From NCBI GenBank assembly GCA_017472255.1, contig JAFUQU010000038.1, positions 124,001 through 188,000 on the forward strand: a DNA stretch of 64,000 bases, given 5' to 3'. This DNA is from Clostridia bacterium (GTDB lineage Bacteria > Bacillota > Clostridia > Oscillospirales > CAG-272). The position numbers and the translations under genes were made by a program. Position 1 is the first letter of the stretch; each line of letters opens with the position of its first letter. Shown piece by piece: positions 51,996 through 58,872 of this stretch. Below the pieces are notes generated by a model. The model saw nothing but the letters and a program-made list of their open reading frames with translations, was not told the origin of the DNA and searched no databases.

Positions 51996-52009
51996 AATCT
52001 TATATCCTT

Positions 52010-54190
52010 TCATGATTGTTCAGCAAAATAGGTGGAACAGCGATTCTGTATGATTTTTATGGTATCGTCCAATGATTTATCTCCGGCGAAAAACATCGCC
52101 GCTTCCTCGATGATGATCGCCATCACCTCATCATTCCACGCGGGCAGCGCTTTGACCGCATCAAACAGCGTGTACAGCGCTTCCACATCCGACTGCATAA
52201 TCGTCCGCGCCATGCTGCCCGACGGCACGCGTGCAGCATCGGTATAGCTGCTGACGCTGTTCCGGCTGAATACCAGTGTGGTGCCCACAGCGTTTGTACC
52301 GGTCAGCTCACTTTCAAACATCCCTTTCTCCGACGCAAAGTAGAAGCTGCTCTCCCGATCATCCGGGTCGGCGGCATCGTACAGCATGGATTTAACCAGC
52401 TGCCATGCGCCATCCTTTACCGGCGATTTCTTTGCAATCGCCCAGCTCACCGCCGGATTCACGATCACGCCGCTGCCCTCCGACGGATAACCGCCGACGC
52501 AGACATTCTCCAGCCCCAGATCGCCAAAAACCTTTACATATTGATATAACGATCCAAAGCCGCTTTCCGTGACCATCACCCGCCCGTCGGTGTACATTTT
52601 ATACCGCGCATCCCGATAGGCGTCGCCGTCCGGGGTTGAGAACAGATTGTACGTTCCCTGCTCCTTTGCAAAGGTCAGCAAACGCCGGAAGATATCGCTG
52701 TCAAAGGAACACCTGCCGTGCTCCTCGTCCACAAAATCAGTCAGTGCCCCGGTAAGCAGCAGCTCCAGCGTTCTCTGCGGATCCGACCACCAGGTCACAT
52801 AGCTTCCGTCGGGCAGCGCTTCGGCGGTATCAAGGAATTCGTCCAGCGTCCATCCGTCCGCATCCACGCTATCCAGCCGGGCCAGCGTGCTCAGCGAAAA
52901 GCGTGTGATCAGCTCATACAGCCTGCCATCCCGCTCAAAGGGAGTCAGCACGCAGTCAAACAGGCGGGAACGGTCGAAATCCGGGTCAGCGTCCATCAGC
53001 GCGTACAGGTCGGCGAACATCCCCGACGCCAGATATTCGCTGCGCATGGTGAATTGCGACAGAAGCATCACATCGGGAATATCGCCGGCGATGATTTCAT
53101 TTCTCAGCATGGTTTCGCCGCAGGTGGGGTTATCGGTGGTGTTATAGCTGCTGTACGCGGTCAGCACCGCGCGATATTCGTCGCTCCCCCGGTTGAAGTT
53201 GACAATCATGCGGCGGATATTCTCGGGAACGGTACCGACAGCCACCTCAATGAGGTATTTCTCCGGAACCTGATCATCCGGGATGCGGGTCATATACAGC
53301 AGCTGCTGAACCGTCTCGCCGCCCGACGGCTCGGCGTAAATCAGCGCCAGCGTGTCTTCGTTCAGCACCGTAACATCGCGGATAGAATCGTGAATCACGT
53401 CGGAGTTGACCCAGCTGCACAGCAGATCGGTACCGCCGTTCATCCAGTATAATCCGTCGGCATTATCCAGATAAACGGCGCCGTCCGCATCCACGAAATA
53501 GTCGGTATTGGCAAGCGCCAGTCCCTCCGCGCGCTCGGTTTCGGAAAGCGCTTCCCCATCGATACGGCAGAGAAGATTGTTTCCGGTGGCGGTCTCGCAA
53601 TAGGTCACATATACCCGACCATCCCGCCCGCCGGACAGCGACAGATTCATGCCCGGCGTGTGCTCGGCTAAAATCTTGCCGTTTTCAGTGACGACCAGCA
53701 GACTGTCGGTCACAAGGCAGAGCCGACCATCCGCGTCCACGGCAATCTGCTGCAATCGCGTGCTGTTTTTACCCAGCAGGTCGGCGGCATCCTCCACGAA
53801 AACCGAACTGACGCCATTATGAAAGCACACAATCGACCGCTGTCCGCTGCGAACGAGGATGCAGTAAAGCGCTCCCTCCGCGTCCACGGCATAGGAAGGC
53901 TGATAAAAATCCTCTCCTTCAGGCGTTTCCATGCGTGTATCGGAAAGCAGCCTGCCTTCGGCATCGTAGGTCAGCAGCACAGGGCGGGATTGATCGCCAA
54001 CCTTCTCCACGCCGACGGCGGCAAAGCCGTCTGCCGTGGCGTGCAGCTGCTGCAAACTGATATCTTCCGGAAATTCCAAAGGCACGGCGGCATATACATT
54101 GGTCACACGCGAAAGTTCGGGCACAGACTCGCCGCAGGCCGTGAGCAGCAGGCAGAGAAACGCGCACATAATCAGGCATACTCGCTTCAT
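52010..54190 (-). CDS. Propeller-SBP lipoprotein 1 of 5 (first gene of the operon)
   Basis: A 726-aa lipoprotein (lipobox LTAC). N-terminal blade-like strands (AVDADGRLCLVTDSLLVV, GGRDGRVYVTYCE) to about residue 310, then PEKYLIEVAV, MIVNFNRGSDEYRAVLTAY and AGDIPDVMLLSQF of the solute-binding part. It ends with IIIEEAAMFFAGDKSLDDT. ATG 54190 has GGAGGG 4 nt upstream; the in-frame ATG four codons earlier would place this site inside the gene. It is behind the single strong promoter of the operon. Confidence 0.82.
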   Translation of the reverse strand: MKRVCLIMCAFLCLLLTACGESVPELSRVTNVYAAVPLEFPEDISLQQLHATADGFAAVGVEKVGDQSRPVLLTYDAEGRLLSDTRMETPEGEDFYQPSYAVDAEGALYCILVRSGQRSIVCFHNGVSSVFVEDAADLLGKNSTRLQQIAVDADGRLCLVTDSLLVVTENGKILAEHTPGMNLSLSGGRDGRVYVTYCETATGNNLLCRIDGEALSETERAEGLALANTDYFVDADGAVYLDNADGLYWMNGGTDLLCSWVNSDVIHDSIRDVTVLNEDTLALIYAEPSGGETVQQLLYMTRIPDDQVPEKYLIEVAVGTVPENIRRMIVNFNRGSDEYRAVLTAYSSYNTTDNPTCGETMLRNEIIAGDIPDVMLLSQFTMRSEYLASGMFADLYALMDADPDFDRSRLFDCVLTPFERDGRLYELITRFSLSTLARLDSVDADGWTLDEFLDTAEALPDGSYVTWWSDPQRTLELLLTGALTDFVDEEHGRCSFDSDIFRRLLTFAKEQGTYNLFSTPDGDAYRDARYKMYTDGRVMVTESGFGSLYQYVKVFGDLGLENVCVGGYPSEGSGVIVNPAVSWAIAKKSPVKDGAWQLVKSMLYDAADPDDRESSFYFASEKGMFESELTGTNAVGTTLVFSRNSVSSYTDAARVPSGSMARTIMQSDVEALYTLFDAVKALPAWNDEVMAIIIEEAAMFFAGDKSLDDTIKIIQNRCSTYFAEQS

Positions 54191-54272
54191 AATTCCCTCC
54201 ATTATATCATGAATTCCATTAAGAATAAAGCGGTGAACTTCTTAAGATTTTATAAAGGTAGTACCTGTTTCC

Positions 54273-54301
54273 ATTATATCATAGGATTTTACACGTGTAA
54301 A
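54273..54301 (-). promoter_or_regulatory. Promoter of the five-gene lipoprotein operon
   Basis: TTTACA (54296-54301) and TATAAT (54273-54278) on the minus strand with 17-bp spacing; the leader is about 75 nt. A small dyad AGGTAGTACCT (54256-54266) lies just downstream of the expected start. A second TATAAT stands immediately before the ribosome-binding site. Confidence 0.75.
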
Positions 54302-54348
54302 GAGCTTGGCGCACGAGTTTACAAAAGATTCATATTACAAATTATATA

Positions 54349-54377
54349 TTGCAATTCCCGTCGAAGGATGGTATAAT
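54349..54377 (+). promoter_or_regulatory. Promoter of the capA-radical SAM operon
   Basis: TTGCAA (54349-54354) and TATAAT (54372-54377), 17-bp spacing. It is divergent from the lipoprotein operon promoter, with about 45 bp between the two. Confidence 0.7.
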
Positions 54378-54411
54378 AACTATATATCAACTCACCGAAC
54401 AAGGACAAGCC

Positions 54412-55512
54412 ATGAAAGCTATTATCGCCGCCCTGATCCTCGCGGTGCTGCTCATTGCAGGAGCCGCCGCCGTCCCCCTCTATATTCTTTCCCAGCCTAT
54501 GGAGGATACGCCCGGGCTGATTATCACGCCCGCCGCCCTGACCAACGAAACCATTCCCGAAGCCGTCAGCGAAGCCCCCGAAACCGAACCGCCCCCCGAT
54601 CCGGTCATCACCGACATCACGCTTACTTTTGTCGGCGACTGTATGCTGGCCACCGACCGCGGCGGCGAATATCAGGGTTCCTTCAATCTGCTGGCCAATC
54701 AGGTGGAGCCGTCCTATTTTTTCGAAAACTTCCTTGAACTGTTCGAGAACGACGACTGGACCATCGCCAATCTGGAGAACGTCTTCACCGACGACGCTAC
54801 TCTCCAGCCCCGCAACAAGGGCTACACACCCGCGTACTGGTACAAATCCAAGACCGCCAACACCGCCATCCTCACCGAAGGAAGCATTGAAATTGTATCG
54901 CTTGCCAACAATCACTCCACCGACTACGGAACTAAGGGCTATGAAGACACCCGCGAAGCTCTCGACGCCGCAGGCGTGCAGTGGGGCGACAACGAAAAAA
55001 TCCTGATGCTGGAGAAGGAGGGCTTCACCATCGCCCTCTACTGCACCACCTTCTATTACACCGGCTACGACACGATCATTTCCAAAAAGATGGCTGAGAT
55101 AGAAGCCGACTACAAAATCGTCTATTTCCACGGCGGTACCGAGCGCGTCCACGAGCCGGACGCATGGAAGGCGGCAGGCTGCCGACGGATGATCGACAAC
55201 GGCATTGATCTGGTCATCGGCGGACACCCACACGTGCTCCAGCCCATCGAAATCTACAAGGGCAAGACCATCGTCCATTCGCTGGGCAACTTCGTTTTCG
55301 GCGGCTCACGAAGCGAGGAAAACCGCACCATCGTCTATCGCCTGTACATCCAGCTCACTGACGGCGAGGTCACGTCCATCACCGACGAGGTGATTCCCTG
55401 TTATGTTTACACCGATCTCTACCAGCCGGGCATCATCGAAAACGAAGCCGAAATCCAGGTGGTTCACGCCTTCCTGCGCGGCGAAACCGATTCGCCCATC
55501 AACAAAAAATGA
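54412..55512 (+). CDS. CapA-family metallophosphoesterase-like protein
   Basis: A 366-aa protein with an N-terminal membrane segment (about residues 2-25), a Pro/Glu-rich linker, and a PGA_cap (CapA) domain: TFVGDCMLATDRGG, IANLENVFTD, SLANNHSTDYG, YFHGGTER, GGHPHVLQPIEIY and HSLGNFVFGG are all family motifs. CapA proteins take part in poly-gamma-glutamate capsule synthesis, but many Clostridia homologues stand alone, as here, without capB/capC. Start ATG 54412 follows AAGGA by 6 nt; the in-frame upstream extension overlaps the promoter. Its stop overlaps the next gene as ATGA. Confidence 0.88.
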   Translation: MKAIIAALILAVLLIAGAAAVPLYILSQPMEDTPGLIITPAALTNETIPEAVSEAPETEPPPDPVITDITLTFVGDCMLATDRGGEYQGSFNLLANQVEPSYFFENFLELFENDDWTIANLENVFTDDATLQPRNKGYTPAYWYKSKTANTAILTEGSIEIVSLANNHSTDYGTKGYEDTREALDAAGVQWGDNEKILMLEKEGFTIALYCTTFYYTGYDTIISKKMAEIEADYKIVYFHGGTERVHEPDAWKAAGCRRMIDNGIDLVIGGHPHVLQPIEIYKGKTIVHSLGNFVFGGSRSEENRTIVYRLYIQLTDGEVTSITDEVIPCYVYTDLYQPGIIENEAEIQVVHAFLRGETDSPINKK

Positions 55513-56504
55513 CATACGAGCACTGTGAATTATGCCCCCGCCGATGCGGTGCGAACCGATGCGGTGCGAACCGATGCGGTGCGAACCGATGCGGTGCGAA
55601 CCGATGCGGTGCGAACCGATGCGGTGCGAACCGCATCGGTATCAACCGCAGCAAAACCGTCGGTCGGTGCGGGCAGACGAATGAAATCCGCGTCGCCCGT
55701 GCGGCGCTGCATATGTGGGAGGAACCCTGTCTGTCGGGCAGCGAAGGCTCCGGTACCGTTTTCTTCTGCGGCTGTACGCTGGGCTGTGTCTATTGCCAGA
55801 ACGCCGCCATATCCCGTGAAAACTGCGTTGCCCACGGCAAAATCGTCACCGTAGAGCGGCTGGCGGAAATCTTCCTGAATCTTGCCGCTCAGGGCGCGAA
55901 CAACATCAATCTGGTAACGCCCACCATGTTCGCACCGTCCATCGCCGCCGCCATCGACCGGGCGCGGGCGATGGGACTGACGCTGCCCATCGTGTACAAC
56001 ACCAGCGGCTATGAGCGGTTGGAAACCCTGCAAATGCTTGCGGGAAAAATCGACGTATATCTGCCCGACTTCAAATACATCTCCCCCGACCTCGCCGCCC
56101 GCTATTCCCATGCCGCCGACTATCCCAACGCCGCCAAAGCCGCTCTCGCGGAAATGGTGCGTCAGTGCGGCGAATTTGCTTACGATGCGCGCGGCATGAT
56201 GAAGAGGGGTGTTATCGTGCGGCATCTGTTGCTGCCCGGACAGCTGGCGGAATCGAAGCGGACGCTGGACTACCTCTGGCAGACCTACGGCAACAGCATC
56301 GTCTACAGCCTGATGAGCCAGTACACACCCCTTCCCACGCTGGATGCTTCCCGTTATCCTGAGCTGAACCGCCGGGTCACTACCTACGAATACCACAAGC
56401 TGATCGACTATGCCGCCGCGCTTGGCATTACAAACGGCTTTGTGCAAGACGGACGCTCGGCGAAGGAGAGCTTCATCCCCGCCTTCAACGGCGAGGGCGT
56501 ATAA
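55509..56504 (+). CDS. Radical SAM protein, PflA-like, with amplified Cys repeat
   Basis: A 331-aa radical SAM protein of the group annotated as putative pyruvate formate-lyase activating enzymes. The cluster motif CGCTLGCVYC is intact (C-x3-C-x2-C), and NLVTPTMFAP, VYNTSGYE, DVYLPDFKY and VRHLLLPG follow as in the family. The N-terminal CxxCPRRCG block, normally single, is expanded to six perfect copies of RCGAN and a seventh degenerate RIGIN, before VGRCG. The gene overlaps capA by 4 nt. The substrate protein is not known. Confidence 0.87.
   Translation: MTYEHCELCPRRCGANRCGANRCGANRCGANRCGANRCGANRIGINRSKTVGRCGQTNEIRVARAALHMWEEPCLSGSEGSGTVFFCGCTLGCVYCQNAAISRENCVAHGKIVTVERLAEIFLNLAAQGANNINLVTPTMFAPSIAAAIDRARAMGLTLPIVYNTSGYERLETLQMLAGKIDVYLPDFKYISPDLAARYSHAADYPNAAKAALAEMVRQCGEFAYDARGMMKRGVIVRHLLLPGQLAESKRTLDYLWQTYGNSIVYSLMSQYTPLPTLDASRYPELNRRVTTYEYHKLIDYAAALGITNGFVQDGRSAKESFIPAFNGEGV
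55542..55631 (+). repeat. In-frame 15-bp tandem repeat, six perfect copies
   Basis: The unit cgatgcggtgcgaac repeats six times without change and is followed by a degenerate seventh copy (55632-55646, 9 of 15 bases). Since the unit is five codons, gain or loss of copies keeps the frame. It is a coding minisatellite. Confidence 0.97.
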
Positions 56505-56519
56505 TAATACATACAGAAA

Positions 56520-56560
56520 AGCACAGACAGAACGCAAAATTCTGTCTGTGCTCTTTTGTT
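56520..56560. terminator. Convergent intrinsic terminator
   Basis: A perfect 13-bp stem AGCACAGACAGAA/TTCTGTCTGTGCT with a 7-nt loop (56520-56552), then CTTTTGTT. On the minus strand it is followed by TTTTC, so it can act for both neighbours. Confidence 0.88.
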
Positions 56561-57230
56561 ATTTCACTTCGGTGCCGCCCCATTCGACGACGGTGAATCC
56601 CACCCGTTCAAAGGGTACGATTTCCGGCGCTTCGATGGCGGTCGGTTGGGTCAGCGGCTTCCATGCCATAAAGACACGAAGCATACTGTCCGGCGCGGGA
56701 TCGATGGTCAGCACCGCACGATCGGTATAGGCGTCTGTCTGGAAGGTGATCAGATTGTAAGCGTTGTTCTGCATACGCGGCAGCCAGTAGACGATGAACT
56801 CGTTGCTCTCCCGCGCATTCAAACCAAGTGCATCCAGCGTTTCCCGCAGGAATTCCGCCGTGTCCTCACCGGCTACGCACCAGCCGCTGCTCCAATCGTA
56901 CTCCGCGCCGTCCGTGCCCTCCCAGAAAAGATAGCTGTAGACGTTGCCTTCCGCATCGGTCAGCGTGCCGTCGGGATTGGCGCGCATCTGCCAGCCGTCG
57001 TCATAGGCTGGATATGTACAGAGCAGCTCGCCGTGAAGATTCAGCTTCACCGACACGTCCGTGGGAACCTCCGGATAGAGGTAAATCACCGGCTTTTCAG
57101 CGACGGGTTCCATGTAAATCGGCCGGGTCAGATCCCGCCAGAATACGATGATCTGATTCCGGAAGATCATACAGGTCAGCACCAGCAGAGCCAGAATGAC
57201 GGCAATGACAATCCAGACCTTCTTTTTCAT
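56559..57230 (-). CDS. Membrane-anchored extracellular protein with KPVIYLYPE motif, function unknown
   Basis: A 223-aa protein with an N-terminal membrane segment (about residues 5-22), then an extracellular domain opening with KPVIYLYPEVPTDVSVKLNL and containing DGWQMRANPDGTL, YLFWEG and EFIVYWLPRM. The sequence pattern suggests a beta-sandwich but I do not recognise a named family with known role. It begins 14 nt after the solute-binding lipoprotein gene stops, so both are in one operon; a partner function in solute capture or wall attachment is possible. Confidence 0.75.
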   Translation of the reverse strand: MKKKVWIVIAVILALLVLTCMIFRNQIIVFWRDLTRPIYMEPVAEKPVIYLYPEVPTDVSVKLNLHGELLCTYPAYDDGWQMRANPDGTLTDAEGNVYSYLFWEGTDGAEYDWSSGWCVAGEDTAEFLRETLDALGLNARESNEFIVYWLPRMQNNAYNLITFQTDAYTDRAVLTIDPAPDSMLRVFMAWKPLTQPTAIEAPEIVPFERVGFTVVEWGGTEVK

Positions 57231-57244
57231 CAGGAGAACCCTCC

Positions 57245-58705
57245 TTATTCTTCGGCCTTCACTCCGGTGTAGGTTTCGATGATCGTCTTGATGTTGTCCT
57301 CAACCTTCGTCTGTACGCCTGCGTAGTAAGTGGTCAGCGCGTTGCCGCCCTTAACACAGCCGGTCAGGCTGAAGGAAGTAACTGCGGAATCCCAGAAGGA
57401 GGTGGAATCCAGAATAATCGGAACCATCTGCTCGGACTCGGTATCGCGGGTGGTCTTAACGGTCAGCACCACGTCGAAGTAGGTGGGAATGACGGTATTG
57501 TAGGACTCAGCCGCCATAACCTCCAGTACCGCGCCGGTAAATTCAAGATTGGTATTGGTCACGGGAATGTAGGTCATGTTCGCGGTGTTCTGAATGCGGA
57601 CATTGTAGTTTTCCTGATCCTCGTCCAGCTTCGGATAGGGCACGAAGCCGAAGTCATCCTCCATATCGCGGAACCCGGTAGCCCAGCCCAAGCTTCCGTG
57701 CAGGAACGCCAGATTGCCGGAGATAAAGGTATTTCTGAAGATGGAGGAATCAGTCCACTCCATAGCCGCGCCGTCCATCTGGAAGAGGGCGTTCATCTTA
57801 TCGATGATTTCGATGTTACGCTCGTTGACCACATCAAGCAGAGGCAGATTGTCGTTGTCCTTAGTTACGATATCGCCGCCCATGCCCAGGAAGAGACCAA
57901 ACACCTGCTCATAACCCCAGCCCCAGTAGCCGTACTGGTCAACCTTGGGATCGATAACGGTATCGCCGTTCAGGTCGCGGGTGGTGTCGGCAACCATCTG
58001 AACCCACTTGTCAAAGGTCCATGTGCCGTCCAGTACCATCTGATAGGGGTACTCGATCTGTGCTTCCTCCAGCAGACGCTTGTTGAAGAACAGGCAGTTT
58101 GCGCTGGACATGACACCCAGAGAATAGGAACCGGTCAGCATATAGATTTTTGAGCCGTAGTTGATGTCTTTGATGGCGCCCTGATACCAATAGGGCTTGG
58201 TCAGGTCAACGTTGGGAACGGTGTTCCAGTCGTGGAACATACCCTCGTTGATCATCGCGGGATAACCGGTATGCTGCACGCCCTGATACACATCGTAGCT
58301 GTCGTCACCGGACATGATAAAGCCGCGCACAGCCGTCGCAATTTCATTCTGCGCCGCGCCAGTGCTTCCGTAGGCAGCTTCGATCATATTGAGCTTGATG
58401 TTCAGCTGTTCCTCTACGCTACGATTGCGTGCGTAAACGGTATCGTCCAGAATGTCGCCGGTTTCTTCTTCCATAACCAGCGTGCTGTCGGTGTTGCCGA
58501 TCCAGATTGTGAACTCCTCGCCGTTATAGTTGAGTCCTTCCAGATCGTGATAGACCTCATACCCGGTTTCCTCAGGAACGGTGGTATCGGTCACAGTGGT
58601 ATCGCCGCCAGTGAGGGGATTGTCGGTAGAGCCGCAGGAAACGAGCGTCTGAGATGCCATCAGAGCAACCAGAAGCAGTGCCATGAGTCTTGAGCGCTTT
58701 GCCAT
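57245..58705 (-). CDS. Extracellular solute-binding lipoprotein
   Basis: A 486-aa lipoprotein (lipobox LVSC) paralogous to the proteins at 15512, 20187 and 22710: YARNRSVEEQLNIKLN, LTKPYWYQGAIKDIN, the calcium-type loop DLNGDTVIDPKVD and FGFVPYPKLDEDQENY. It binds an unknown ligand, likely a carbohydrate, outside the membrane. It has its own promoter and is followed by the KPVIYLYPE protein. No permease is encoded nearby. Confidence 0.85.
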   Translation of the reverse strand: MAKRSRLMALLLVALMASQTLVSCGSTDNPLTGGDTTVTDTTVPEETGYEVYHDLEGLNYNGEEFTIWIGNTDSTLVMEEETGDILDDTVYARNRSVEEQLNIKLNMIEAAYGSTGAAQNEIATAVRGFIMSGDDSYDVYQGVQHTGYPAMINEGMFHDWNTVPNVDLTKPYWYQGAIKDINYGSKIYMLTGSYSLGVMSSANCLFFNKRLLEEAQIEYPYQMVLDGTWTFDKWVQMVADTTRDLNGDTVIDPKVDQYGYWGWGYEQVFGLFLGMGGDIVTKDNDNLPLLDVVNERNIEIIDKMNALFQMDGAAMEWTDSSIFRNTFISGNLAFLHGSLGWATGFRDMEDDFGFVPYPKLDEDQENYNVRIQNTANMTYIPVTNTNLEFTGAVLEVMAAESYNTVIPTYFDVVLTVKTTRDTESEQMVPIILDSTSFWDSAVTSFSLTGCVKGGNALTTYYAGVQTKVEDNIKTIIETYTGVKAEE

Positions 58706-58788
58706 AATTAACCTCCAAATTGTGATATTAAATAAAATCTGTGTAAAAAATTCGTCATTTTGATGAATCGCATACAGATTCTGCTTGT

Positions 58789-58817
58789 ATTATATCATAT
58801 TTTTTTGGATTTGTCAA
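58789..58817 (-). promoter_or_regulatory. Promoter of the solute-binding lipoprotein gene
   Basis: Consensus TTGACA (58812-58817) and TATAAT (58789-58794) on the minus strand, 17-bp spacing, with a leader of about 75 nt. The AT-rich sequence between it and the GH95 stop (58818-58872) shows no hairpin terminator. Confidence 0.85.
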
Positions 58818-58872
58818 CATTTCTGATACATTAGATAATTTTTTACTGTCATTATAAATATTTATGATAAAT

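Noticed and set aside
52718..53452. Plus-strand open frames opposite the lipoprotein array
   Set aside because: Recurrent shadows at the same relative positions in each paralogue reflect codon bias of the array, not genes.
55542..55646. Possible CRISPR array or REP element
   Set aside because: The units are directly adjacent without spacers, are in frame, and translate to RCGAN inside a conserved protein; it is a coding tandem repeat.
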